The position numbers were made by a program, and so were the translations under genes. Positions 45,883 to 54,505 of a stretch of 64,000 bases of DNA are shown here, one piece after another (the first letter of the stretch is position 1; each line of letters starts with the position of its first letter). The stretch is taken from NCBI RefSeq assembly GCF_900129835.1, contig NZ_FQXA01000003.1, positions 558,001 to 622,000 on the forward strand, in the 5' to 3' direction. The notes under the pieces were generated by a model. The model searched no databases. It was not told the origin of the DNA and saw only the letters and a list, made by a program, of their open reading frames with translations. Source of the stretch: Stutzerimonas xanthomarina DSM 18231 (GTDB taxonomy: Bacteria > Pseudomonadota > Gammaproteobacteria > Pseudomonadales > Pseudomonadaceae).

Positions 45883-47367
45883 TCAGCCCGCGTGGTACTC
45901 GGCGTCAGCCACTTCGAAGCGCTGCTGAATGGAAGCCGCCGGCTCCTTGCCCATGATGCTCACCACATAGATGGCGATGCTGGCAAGGATGAAGCCGGGA
46001 ATGATTTCGTACAGCCCGAGACCGATGAATTCCTTCCACACCACCACGGTGATCGCGCCGACCAGCATGCCGGCGAGCGCGCCGTTGCGAGTCATGCGTT
46101 TCCACACCAGGGAGATCAGCACCACCGGGCCAAAGGCAGCGCCGAAGCCGGCCCAGGCGTAGGACACGAGACCCAACACTTTACTGTCCGGATTCGAGGC
46201 GATGCCGATGGCAATCAAGGCAATCAGCAGCACCATGCCGCGGCCAACCCAGACCAGTTCAGTCTGCGATGCGCCCTTGCGCAGGAAGGCTTTGTAGAAG
46301 TCCTGGGTCAGTGCGCTGGAACTAACCAACAGCTGCGCGCTGAGCGTACTCATGACGGCAGCCAGTACGCCGGAAAGGATGATGCCGGCGACCCAGGGGT
46401 TGAACATCAGCTTGACCAGTTCCATGAACACGCGCTCGCCATTCTCGGTGACCGGGCCGGCCAGTGCAGGGTTATCCGCGAAGTAGGCGATACCGAGGAA
46501 GCCCACAACCACGGCGCCGGCGAGCGTCAGGATCATCCAGGCCATGCCGATGCGACGGGCGTTGGGGATGGTTTTCACCGAATCGGCGGCCATGAAGCGC
46601 ACCAGGATGTGCGGTTGCCCGAAATAGCCAAGACCCCAGCCGAGCAGCGAGATGATCGCGATGAAGGACAAGCCTTTGAACATGTCGAAATTCGAAGGGT
46701 CCTGCGCGGCGATGGTGTCCATGGCGGTGCCAAGGTCGCCCAGGGCGAGGATAACGAACACCGGCGTGATCAACAGCGCGAAGATCATCAGCGTGGCCTG
46801 AACGGTATCGGTCCAGCTCACCGCAAGGAAACCGCCGATAAACACGTAGAGGATGGTCGCCGCCGCGCCTATCCACAGCGCCGTACCGTAATCCATGCCG
46901 AAGGTCGACTCGAACAATCGCGCGCCCGCCACTACGCCGGAGGCGCAGTAAATAGTGAAGAACACCAGAATCACCAACGCCGAGAAGATCCGCAGCAGGC
47001 GGCTGGTGTCCTCGAAACGATGGGAGAAATAGTCCGGAAGGGTCAGCGCATTGTGGTTGTGCTCGGTGTGCACACGCAGCCGCCCGGCGACGAAAATCCA
47101 GTTAAGCCAGGCGCCGGCGATGAGGCCGATGGCGATCCAGCTTTCAGACAGGCCGGCAACGAAAATTGCGCCGGGCAGGCCCATCAGCAGCCAGCCGCTC
47201 ATGCCCGATGCGCCTGCCGAAAGGGCCGTGACGAAACTGCCTAGGCTGCGTCCGCCGAGGATGTAGTCATCGAAGTTCTTGGTGGCGCGGTAGGCGGTGA
47301 AGCCGATAAGAATCATCGCCGCGATGTAGATCACGAAGGTGATCAGAGTGGGGGTGCTCACATTCAT
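45883..47367 (-). CDS. putP: PutP-type sodium/proline symporter, copy 1, lacking Asp55
   Basis: 494 residues, 13 membrane helices of the SSS family. It is nearly identical along its whole length to the copy at 48490. In E. coli PutP, Asp55 and Ser57 in SAGASDMSGWLLMGLP form part of the Na+ site, and Asp55 is essential. Here the segment reads SAGASGMSGWLLMGLP: Gly55, from a GGC codon. The rest of the transport core (YCASGVVAGARLFES, SWTDTVQATLMIFALL, YFGQPHILVRFMAA, SAQLLVSSSALTQDFY) is intact. So the protein may be inactive, uncoupled or of altered ion use. It follows the haemoglobin pseudogene. Confidence 0.9.
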   Translation of the reverse strand: MNVSTPTLITFVIYIAAMILIGFTAYRATKNFDDYILGGRSLGSFVTALSAGASGMSGWLLMGLPGAIFVAGLSESWIAIGLIAGAWLNWIFVAGRLRVHTEHNHNALTLPDYFSHRFEDTSRLLRIFSALVILVFFTIYCASGVVAGARLFESTFGMDYGTALWIGAAATILYVFIGGFLAVSWTDTVQATLMIFALLITPVFVILALGDLGTAMDTIAAQDPSNFDMFKGLSFIAIISLLGWGLGYFGQPHILVRFMAADSVKTIPNARRIGMAWMILTLAGAVVVGFLGIAYFADNPALAGPVTENGERVFMELVKLMFNPWVAGIILSGVLAAVMSTLSAQLLVSSSALTQDFYKAFLRKGASQTELVWVGRGMVLLIALIAIGIASNPDSKVLGLVSYAWAGFGAAFGPVVLISLVWKRMTRNGALAGMLVGAITVVVWKEFIGLGLYEIIPGFILASIAIYVVSIMGKEPAASIQQRFEVADAEYHAG

Positions 47368-47620
47368 TGGTGTTGTTTTCCTTGTGCTGCGGGGACGTAG
47401 CCCCCGCCTCCACTGACGAAACGCGAGCGCTTGTGGCGCTGCGTTGGCAACGGACGGTCGGGTTTAGAAGGAAAGCATAGCGTCTCGAAGCACTCTTCGC
47501 TCATGACCGGACAGTTTTGTCCGGGAAAGGTGCGAACGGGACGACCTATGGATGTTCCGCTGAGTGGCCAGGGATGAACCGGTCGTGCGGCGGTTCGCTT
47601 CGATCTCACTGCTGTCGCAG

Positions 47621-47933
47621 TCAGCGGTCGATGATTTGCCTACGTATGTGCGCCAGGCGTGCCAGCAAGCGGTTCTGCGCCGGGATCGAGATGCCCTCAG
47701 CGGTCATCGCCACCTGCAGATCTTCAGCCAGCGCGTTGAAATCGCTGCGCGTCAACTCCCAAACCCTTATGGCTCTCTCCATACTGTCGCCGCAGTAGAC
47801 GCAGGGGCCACCCGCCTCGATGCAGAACTGCTCGATCAGTTTGGCGTGCAGCCGCTGGATATCGATGTCCTGAAAATGCTCGGCGGTGCGACACCCAGCA
47901 ATAAGCAGAACAGCACTGGCTGACTCCCGCCAT
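47621..47933 (-). pseudogene. Group I truncated haemoglobin, decayed
   Basis: Minus-strand reading gives LLIAGCRTAEHFQDIDIQRL, then KLIEQFCIEAGGPCVYCGDSMERA, then IRVWELTRSDFNALAEDLQV and IPAQNRLLARLAHIRRQIID to a stop at 47621. This is the group I truncated haemoglobin pattern with a lipobox (LLIAGC). Three defects show: about 35-45 residues expected between lipobox and the HF helix region are missing; the frame changes briefly at MERA, so the expected HKGLGV with the proximal His (readable in another frame) is replaced by IRVWEL; and the signal has lost frame with its ATG at 47933. Confidence 0.72.
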
Positions 47934-48151
47934 CTCGACGATTACCGTCGAACCACCGCCTTCCTTGGTAAGCTGCTGGCCTGATCACGCCGGCCTATTG
48001 CCATCAGTTGATCAGCATAATTTTCGCTTCTGCCTACGCCGTTATCGGATTCAATTACCGCTACGCACAAACGGATTGTCCCGGCTACGGTCTCACTCTG
48101 AGTAGCTGCACCTTTCAGTGCGGCTCCATCGCACCCCCGAGGAGACCCGCC

Positions 48152-48376
48152 ATGACAGTCAACATCGATACTGCAAACGGCACCTGTTCAACCACACTCG
48201 AAAACGCCACCCATACCTGCGCCATCAAGGACGTGCGAGTTTCGACAGATCCAGCAGCTCGGATGTCCATGGCTCATATCAGCGGCCATAGCGTTCACGT
48301 GACCGAAGACATGGCCGAGCATTTGATCGCAGCAGGCGCGAAGGACGATCGCAAGAACCTCGTTGTCGACGACTAA
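48152..48376 (+). CDS. DUF3203-like small protein
   Basis: 74 residues from the ATG at 48152 (GAGGAG 9 nt upstream). It reads MTVNIDTANGTCSTTLENAT, then VRVSTDPAARMSMAHISGHSVHVTEDMAEHLIAAGAKDDRKN, resembling the small pseudomonad family DUF3203. Soluble, no obvious active site. It lies alone on the plus strand between two minus-strand genes, with a two-way terminator after it. Confidence 0.6.
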   Translation: MTVNIDTANGTCSTTLENATHTCAIKDVRVSTDPAARMSMAHISGHSVHVTEDMAEHLIAAGAKDDRKNLVVDD

Positions 48377-48433
48377 CCACGCCACATAAGCCATCGCCGA
48401 CCAACGGTTAACGGTTGGTCGCGGATACAAAAG

Positions 48434-48470
48434 AAAACCCCGCTGCCGGCATGCCGGCAGCGGGGTTTTT
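48434..48470. terminator. Two-way terminator between DUF3203 gene and putP copy 2
   Basis: A perfect stem of 17 bp (AAAACCCCGCTGCCGGC with its complement) closed by a minimal loop, with A tract before and T tract after. Serves both convergent genes. Confidence 0.95.
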
Positions 48471-48489
48471 GGTTACGTCAGCTACTCAA

Positions 48490-49974
48490 TCAGCGGCCTT
48501 GATATTCGCTCTCGGCGTCCTCGAAGCGCTTGATCATGCTCGGTGAGGCACCGGCTCCGACCTTGCTGAAGATCACGATGGCAAGGCTGGCGAGGATGAA
48601 GCCCGGAATGATCTCGTAAAGGCCCATACCGATGAATTCCTTCCATACCACCACAGTGACGGCACCCACGACCATGCCGGCCAGCGCGCCATTACGGGTC
48701 ATGTGCTTCCACAGCAGTGAGATCAATACCACCGGCCCAAAGGCAGCACCAAAGCCCGCCCAGGCGTAGGACACCAGGCCCAGCACCTTGCTGTCCGGGT
48801 TGGAAGCGATGCCCAAGGCGATGAAGGCGATCAGCAGAACCATCGCACGACCCACCCAGACCAGTTCGGTCTGCGAGGCGTTCTTGCGCAGCATGGCTTT
48901 GTAGAAGTCCTGCGTCAGGGCGCTGGAGCTCACCAGCAGCTGTGCGCTGAGCGTACTCATCACGGCAGCCAGAACACCGGACAGGATGATGCCGGCAACC
49001 CATGGGTTGAACAGGATCTTCACCAGCTCCATGAATACCCGCTCACCGTTCTCGGAAACCGGCCCCGCGAGCTCAGGATGGCCTGCGAAGTAGGCGATGC
49101 CGAAGAAGCCCACCGCGACGGCGCCGGCTAGCGTCAGAATCATCCAGGCCATGCCGATGCGGCGGGCGTTGGGGATGGTCTTCACCGAATCGGCGGCCAT
49201 GAAGCGCACCAGGATGTGCGGCTGACCGAAGTAGCCCAAGCCCCAGGCCAGCAAGGAGACGATGGCGACGAAGGACAGGCCGTTGAACATGTCGAAGGCA
49301 GCCGGGTTCTGCGTAGCAATGGTATCCATCGCAGCGCCCATGTCGCCCAGCGCAAGGATCACGAACACCGGGGTGATAAGCAGCGCGAAGATCATCAGCG
49401 TGGCTTGCACGGTGTCCGTCCAGCTGACCGCGAGGAAACCGCCGATGAACACGTAGAGGATGGTTGCAGCAGCACCGATCCATAGCGCCAGATCGTAGGG
49501 AATGCCGAAGCTGCTCTCGAACAGACGCGCACCAGCGACCACACCGGAGGCGCAGTAGATGGTGAAGAACACCAATACGACCAAAGCCGAGAAGATCCGC
49601 AACGTGCGGCTTTCGTCTTCGAAGCGGTGGGAGAAATAGTCAGGCAGGGTTAGTGCATTCTTGTTGCGCTCGGTGTGCACACGCAGACGCCCGGCGACGA
49701 ACAGCCAGTTCAGCCAGGCACCGGCAATCAGGCCGATGGCGATCCAGCTTTCTGACAGGCCCGCGACGAAGATGGCCCCTGGCAGGCCCATCAGCAACCA
49801 GCCGCTCATATCCGAAGCGCCTGCCGACAGTGCAGTGACGAAACTTCCCAGGCTACGTCCCCCGAGGATGTAGTCATCGAAGTTCTTGGTGGCACGGTAG
49901 GCGATAAAGCCGATCAACAGCATGGCGCCGATGTAGATCACGAACGTGATCAAAGTGGGAGTACTGATGCTCAT
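48490..49974 (-). CDS. putP: Sodium/proline symporter PutP, copy 2
   Basis: 494 residues; Na+-driven proline importer of the inner membrane, 13 helices. The Na+-site segment SAGASDMSGWLLMGLP is intact, with Asp55 and Ser57. Other core segments match E. coli PutP (YCASGVVAGARLFES, TDTVQATLMIFALL, GQPHILVRFMAA). It lies 206 bp after putA on the same strand, with an intercistronic hairpin between them, as in P. aeruginosa putA-putP. The leader carries an AACAACAA motif before the ribosome site. This copy is presumably the working proline transporter. Confidence 0.95.
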   Translation of the reverse strand: MSISTPTLITFVIYIGAMLLIGFIAYRATKNFDDYILGGRSLGSFVTALSAGASDMSGWLLMGLPGAIFVAGLSESWIAIGLIAGAWLNWLFVAGRLRVHTERNKNALTLPDYFSHRFEDESRTLRIFSALVVLVFFTIYCASGVVAGARLFESSFGIPYDLALWIGAAATILYVFIGGFLAVSWTDTVQATLMIFALLITPVFVILALGDMGAAMDTIATQNPAAFDMFNGLSFVAIVSLLAWGLGYFGQPHILVRFMAADSVKTIPNARRIGMAWMILTLAGAVAVGFFGIAYFAGHPELAGPVSENGERVFMELVKILFNPWVAGIILSGVLAAVMSTLSAQLLVSSSALTQDFYKAMLRKNASQTELVWVGRAMVLLIAFIALGIASNPDSKVLGLVSYAWAGFGAAFGPVVLISLLWKHMTRNGALAGMVVGAVTVVVWKEFIGMGLYEIIPGFILASLAIVIFSKVGAGASPSMIKRFEDAESEYQGR

Positions 49975-49990
49975 TTTGTTCCCTCGTTAG

Positions 49991-49998
49991 TTGTTGTT
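49991..49998 (-). promoter_or_regulatory. CA motif (Hfq/Crc type) in the putP copy 2 leader
   Basis: AACAACAA on the minus strand fits AANAANAA and lies about 20 nt before the putP start, near GAGGG. It suggests catabolite control of proline uptake at translation; not proven here. Confidence 0.4.
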
Positions 49999-50131
49999 GA
50001 TGGGCGCGAGGGTATTCCCGATCCCACCTGGCAGAGGGCGATGGCGGTTCGCGCCATCACCGGGACGGGCTCACCTGAGCCCATCAGAGGCGGAAGAGCG
50101 ATCCGCCAACTGTTCTGGTTGTTCTATTGAA

Positions 50132-50158
50132 CCGGCGGTCTCTGAACCGAGCCGCCGG
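50132..50158 (-). terminator. Hairpin between putA and putP copy 2
   Basis: 7-bp GC stem (CCGGCGG/CCGCCGG) with a 13-nt loop 22 bp after the putA stop. No T tract on the minus strand, so it probably slows or processes rather than ends transcription. Confidence 0.45.
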
Positions 50159-50180
50159 CCGTTTCCTGTCGAGTCGACGA

Positions 50181-53100
50181 TCAGTCGTCGCCCAGCGACA
50201 GTAAGGACGCGTTTCCGCCGACCGCGGTCGTGTTGGTGGAGGTGGTGCGTTCGTTGACGAAGCGCAGCAGGTAGCTCGGGCCACCGGCTTTCGGGCCAGT
50301 ACCCGACAGGCCACAGCCACCGAACGGCTGCACGCCAACCACCGCACCGACCTGGTTACGGTTGACGTAGAGGTTGCCGACCCGCGCCAGCGCTTCGATG
50401 CGGGCTGCCGTTTCCTCGTTGCGGCTGTGGATACCGAGGGTCAGGCCGTAGCCGGTGGCGTTGATGTCAGCGACGATCTTCTCCAGATCTGCCGCATCGA
50501 AGCGCACTACGTGCAATACAGGGCCGAATTGCTCTTTTTTCAGCTCGTGAATCCCGCCGATTTCGAACGCCACTGGCGCGACGAAGTGACCGTTGAGGCT
50601 GCCGGGCAGCTTGGCTTCGGCGATCAGCTTGCCTTCGGCCTTGAGCTGCTGAATATGCGCCAGCAGGCCGTCACGCGCTTCGGCATCGATCACCGGGCCC
50701 AGGTCGTTCTCGCGCAAATGAGTCGGGCCGACCTTCAGCTGGTCCATCGCGCCCTTGATCAGCTCGATTACGCGATCGGCGATGTCACGCTGTACGTAGA
50801 GCACACGCAGCGCCGAGCAGCGCTGACCGGCGCTGGTGAAGGCGGAACCAACCGCATCCTTGACCACCTGCTCAGGCAGCGCGGTGGAGTCGACGATCAT
50901 CGCGTTCTGGCCACCGGTTTCGGCGATCAGGGTGGCGATAGCGCCCTCCTTCTCGGCCAGCTGCCGGTTGATGATGCGCGCCGTGTCGGTGGAGCCGGTG
51001 AAGCACACGCCGACCACACGCGGATCGCGGCAGAACACGCCGCCGAGCGTGGCGCCGTCGCCCGGCAGGAAGGCAATCGCCTCCTTCGGTAGACCGGCTT
51101 CGAACATCAGTTCCAGCGCGCGCGCAGCGATCAGGCTGGTCTGCTCGGCCGGCTTGGCCAGCACGGTGTTACCGGCGACCAAGGCTGCAGTGATCTGACC
51201 GAGGTAGATCGCCAGCGGGAAGTTCCAGGGGCTGATGCAGACGAACACGCCGCGCCCTTCATGGAACAGCTCGTTACGCTCGCCGGTCGGACCTTTGAGT
51301 TCTTCGCGGCCAAGTTTCAGGCGAGCTTGCAGCGCGTAGTAACGGCAGAAATCGACCGCCTCGCGGACTTCGTCAATGCCGTCCTGCAGGGTTTTGCCGG
51401 CTTCCAGCGTGCACATGGCCATCAGCTCGGCGCGGTTGGCCTCCAGCAGATCACCAAGACGCTCTAGGATCTGTGCGCGCTGTTCGATGGGCGTGGCGTT
51501 CCAACGCGGCCAGAAGGCGGACAGGCCGTCGATGGCCTGCTTGGCCTGCTCGGCGGTAGCGAACTGCGCAGTGCCCACTTCCTGACTGAGCTGATAGGGG
51601 CAATGCACCTTGTGCGCTGTGCCGGTGAGCTTCTGCCCGCCGATCACTGGCGTGGCTTGCCACTGGCGATCGAGGAAGGTCTGGTAGGCGCTGGACAGGT
51701 CGTTCCACTGAGTCTGGATGTTCATGTTGATGCCTTGCGAGTTGGTCCGATTGCCGTACAGCGCCGGCGGAAGCGGGATGCGATGGTTGCCAAGGGTTTT
51801 GAACTGGCGCAGCTGGGTGACCGGGTGATCAATCAGGGTCTCGACCGGCACGCGCGGGTCGACCAGCTGGTGAACGAACGATGAGTTGGCGCCGTTTTCA
51901 AGCAGACGACGCACCAGATACGGCAGCAGGTCCTTGTGGGCACCGACCGGCGCGTAGATGCGCACATTCTTGCGGTATTTCTCGATCACGGTGTCGTACA
52001 GCGCATCGCCCATGCCGTGCAGACGCTGGAATTCGAACTCGCGCGGCGTCTTCAACTCGCCGACCATCGACAGGATGCAGCTGACGGTGTGCGCGTTGTG
52101 GCTGGCGAATTGCGGGTAGATCACACCGCGGGTGTGCTCGGACAGCAGGTAACGGGCGCAAGCCAGGTAGGAGGTATCGGTACCTTCCTTGCGGGTGTAG
52201 ACCGGGTAACCGTCCAGGCCCTGAACCTGGCACTGCTTGATCTCGCTGTCCCAGTAGGCGCCCTTCACCAGACGCAGCGGGATACGCGCGTTCAGCTCTT
52301 TACCCAACAGGGTCAGCCAGACCAGTACCGGCAGGCAGCGCTTGGAATACGCCTGGATCACCAGACCAAACTCGCCCCAGCCGGCGATGGCCGGGTCGCG
52401 CATCAATTTTTCGTAGAGTTCCAGCGAGAGCTCGAGGCGATCGGCCTCCTCCGCGTCGATGGTGATACCGACATCCAGGCGGCGCGCCAGTATCGCCAGC
52501 TCGCGAACGCTTTCGAACAGTTCGGTGAGCACGCGCTCACGTTGAGCCACTTCATAACGCGGGTGCAGTGCAGACAGCTTAATCGACACCGACGGGCGCG
52601 GGCCAAGGCCTACCTGAGGCTCCGCGCCGACGGTTTCTACAGCCTGCCGGTAGTCAGCCATGTACTTGCGCGCATCTTCGGTGGTCAGCGCCGCTTCGCC
52701 GAGCATGTCGAAAGAATAGGTGTAGCCCTTCTCGCGCTCGGGACGGCCGTTCTTCAAGGCTTCGGAGATGGTCCGGCCAAGCACGAACTGCTTGCCCATC
52801 AGCTTCATCGCCTGATTCATCGCGGCGCGGATGACCGGCTCGCCGGAGCGCTTGACCAGGCGGCCAATGACATTTTTCGGGCGACCGTCGGAATTGTCCG
52901 GGTCGACCACCTTGCCCGTCATCACCAGGCCCCAGGCCGCGAAGTTGACCAGCACGTTGTCGCTCTGGCCGAGGTGGCGTTCCCACTCGGCGGCATTGAG
53001 CTTGTCGCGGATCAGCGCGTCGGCCGTGGCCGAATCCGGCACCCGCAGCAGCGCTTCGGCCAGGCACATCAGCATCAGGCCTTCATGCGTATCCAGGCTG

Positions 53101-53342
53101 TACTGGCGCAGCAGCGCGTCGAGGGTGTCGACGGCGTTATCTCGGCCGCGCACGGCTTCGATCAGGCCGCGTGCTTCGCGGCGAATGGCTTCGATGCCCG
53201 CCTCGCCCGGATCAGCCAGTTGCAACAGCTCGTTCAGGTAGGCCGCCTCGTCAACGCTGTAATTGGCGCTGATGGCGGGGAAGAATTCGGCGGCTTTCAG
53301 GTTGGCGAAATCGCCCTGCAAGACTTGACCGGCTTTGAACAT
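50181..53342 (-). CDS. putA: Bifunctional proline dehydrogenase / P5C dehydrogenase
   Basis: Oxidises proline to glutamate in two steps with FAD then NAD+; membrane-associated, 1053 residues. Proline dehydrogenase barrel about 150-490 (VSIKLSALHPRYE, LRLVKGAYWDSEIK, YPQFASHNAHT, YAPVGAHKDLLPYLVRRLLENGANSSFV). Aldehyde dehydrogenase domain about 560-1030 with ISPWNFPLAIY, TLIAETGGQNAMIV (Glu) and SAGQRCSALRVLYVQ (catalytic Cys). The RHH DNA-binding domain that makes E. coli PutA trifunctional (1320 residues) is absent, so PruR is the likely regulator, as in P. aeruginosa. The gene follows pruR and precedes putP. Confidence 0.97.
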   Translation of the reverse strand: MFKAGQVLQGDFANLKAAEFFPAISANYSVDEAAYLNELLQLADPGEAGIEAIRREARGLIEAVRGRDNAVDTLDALLRQYSLDTHEGLMLMCLAEALLRVPDSATADALIRDKLNAAEWERHLGQSDNVLVNFAAWGLVMTGKVVDPDNSDGRPKNVIGRLVKRSGEPVIRAAMNQAMKLMGKQFVLGRTISEALKNGRPEREKGYTYSFDMLGEAALTTEDARKYMADYRQAVETVGAEPQVGLGPRPSVSIKLSALHPRYEVAQRERVLTELFESVRELAILARRLDVGITIDAEEADRLELSLELYEKLMRDPAIAGWGEFGLVIQAYSKRCLPVLVWLTLLGKELNARIPLRLVKGAYWDSEIKQCQVQGLDGYPVYTRKEGTDTSYLACARYLLSEHTRGVIYPQFASHNAHTVSCILSMVGELKTPREFEFQRLHGMGDALYDTVIEKYRKNVRIYAPVGAHKDLLPYLVRRLLENGANSSFVHQLVDPRVPVETLIDHPVTQLRQFKTLGNHRIPLPPALYGNRTNSQGINMNIQTQWNDLSSAYQTFLDRQWQATPVIGGQKLTGTAHKVHCPYQLSQEVGTAQFATAEQAKQAIDGLSAFWPRWNATPIEQRAQILERLGDLLEANRAELMAMCTLEAGKTLQDGIDEVREAVDFCRYYALQARLKLGREELKGPTGERNELFHEGRGVFVCISPWNFPLAIYLGQITAALVAGNTVLAKPAEQTSLIAARALELMFEAGLPKEAIAFLPGDGATLGGVFCRDPRVVGVCFTGSTDTARIINRQLAEKEGAIATLIAETGGQNAMIVDSTALPEQVVKDAVGSAFTSAGQRCSALRVLYVQRDIADRVIELIKGAMDQLKVGPTHLRENDLGPVIDAEARDGLLAHIQQLKAEGKLIAEAKLPGSLNGHFVAPVAFEIGGIHELKKEQFGPVLHVVRFDAADLEKIVADINATGYGLTLGIHSRNEETAARIEALARVGNLYVNRNQVGAVVGVQPFGGCGLSGTGPKAGGPSYLLRFVNERTTSTNTTAVGGNASLLSLGDD

Positions 53343-53476
53343 CGCGCCGCTCCTCTCGTGGAGTGTTGTTGTGTTAAATCAGGCCCGACGGGACGCTCAC
53401 ACCAATGATGGCGCTGCGCTGGCCGCCGAACGGGGTAGTCGAATCTAAGGCGAGAGGGTTCCGCGTTGTTGCAGAT

Positions 53477-53505
53477 AGCTACGGAAGTTTTACAAAAAGC
53501 TACGG
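53477..53505 (-). promoter_or_regulatory. Direct repeat AGCTACGG spaced 21 bp, candidate PruR operator
   Basis: AGCTACGG occurs at 53477-53484 and 53498-53505, a period of 21 bp (two helix turns), the usual layout for the two half-sites of an AraC-family activator. It lies 135 bp before the putA start, downstream of the pruR end. The match is seen directly; the regulator is inferred. Confidence 0.5.
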
Positions 53506-53609
53506 GCTTTCATGGCTGAAAAAATGCATTCATAAAAAGCTTGTTAGATAGGCGCAGAAAATGTCGACTGCAAACAGAAAAACGCACCAATGCGGTGCGC
53601 TCCGCTGTT

Positions 53610-54365
53610 CTAGCCTTCACTGCGTCGCAGCTTTTTAGGCGTCAGCCCCAGATATCGGCGTGTCGCCGTCGTCAATGCGCTCTGACTTGAAAAACCGCAC
53701 TCCTCGGCAATCCGAACCAAGGGCAACGGGCTCTCGCGTAGCAACCGTGCAGCACGGTTGAGGCGGCTTTTGAGCAGGTATTGATGCGGCGTCAGGCCGA
53801 CGCTGTCCTTGAATTGCGCGTGAAAATGGCTGGGGCTCAGGCAGACGACCTGCGCCAACTCGGCGACAGTAATCCGCCGCGCCAGATTGCTTTCGATGTG
53901 TGCATCCAGCCGGGCAACATCCAGTGGACCGGTCGGCTGGCGCGTGCCTTCGCCGAACACCCGCAGGTGCAACGCACGCAACAGCACGCCACCCAGCGCC
54001 CGCGCCAGCAACGGGTCACTGCCGTAGCGAGCCAGCTCGGCACCCGCATAGTTCAGCAGGTTGTGGAAGTCTGCATCGAGCGCGGGATAACGCGGTGTTT
54101 CGAACAACTGCGCCAGCAGGCGTGGGTCGTCGGCACTCATATCCTGCTCATCGAGATCGATGATGAGCATGCGGTTATCGCCCTTGCCAGCAAACTCGTG
54201 TCCAGCGTATCCCGGTACCAGACAGGCACGCATACGGCAGACCTCACCACCAGAGCCATCCACCTCAAACTCCGCACTGCCCGATAGCGACATGACCAAC
54301 TGGTGGTAGTCGTGAGCGTGTTCGTGAGCCTGATCATCGAGGCGAAGCAGACGTGCGTTGAGCAT
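53610..54365 (-). CDS. pruR: AraC-family regulator of proline use (PruR-like)
   Basis: 251 residues from the ATG at 54365; an upstream GTG at 54392 is possible but lacks a ribosome site. N-terminal cupin-like sensor (HEHAHDYHQLVMSLSGSAEFEVDG) and C-terminal double helix-turn-helix from about 155 (ARRITVAELAQVVCLSPSHFHAQFKDSVGLTPHQYLLKSRLNRAARLL ... IAEECGFSSQSALTTATRRYLGLTP). In P. aeruginosa pruR lies between asrA and putA and activates the put genes in response to proline. The same order holds here. Confidence 0.88.
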   Translation of the reverse strand: MLNARLLRLDDQAHEHAHDYHQLVMSLSGSAEFEVDGSGGEVCRMRACLVPGYAGHEFAGKGDNRMLIIDLDEQDMSADDPRLLAQLFETPRYPALDADFHNLLNYAGAELARYGSDPLLARALGGVLLRALHLRVFGEGTRQPTGPLDVARLDAHIESNLARRITVAELAQVVCLSPSHFHAQFKDSVGLTPHQYLLKSRLNRAARLLRESPLPLVRIAEECGFSSQSALTTATRRYLGLTPKKLRRSEG

Positions 54366-54505
54366 GGCGAGGTACCTGACGTGTTGCCGCACTCTACCGG
54401 AGGCAAACCCGTTTTTACAGCCAGCCCAAAGGTCGAAGGCTCGATAGGATTGAAATCATTTGTCGGATACCCATCTAAAGAGCACGTACTCGCCACAGGT
54501 GCCGC

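Noticed and set aside
45811-47244. 477-codon open frame on the plus strand
   Set aside because: Antisense to putP copy 1. Its His/Gln/Asp-rich, repeat-free composition is the mirror of hydrophobic codons, not a protein.
47564-47923. 119-codon plus-strand frame between the putP copies
   Set aside because: It is the complement of the truncated-haemoglobin relic, whose minus-strand translation shows real homology. The plus frame has no recognisable content.
50181-53342. PutA as its own repressor (trifunctional form)
   Set aside because: The protein starts directly with the arm/PRODH region, is 1053 residues long and shows no N-terminal ribbon-helix-helix segment.
51936-53408. 490-codon open frame on the plus strand
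   Set aside because: Antisense to putA; same reason. Other large antisense frames (2542-3519, 6966-8021, 8931-9848, 55949-56992, 58108-59244) were dismissed likewise.
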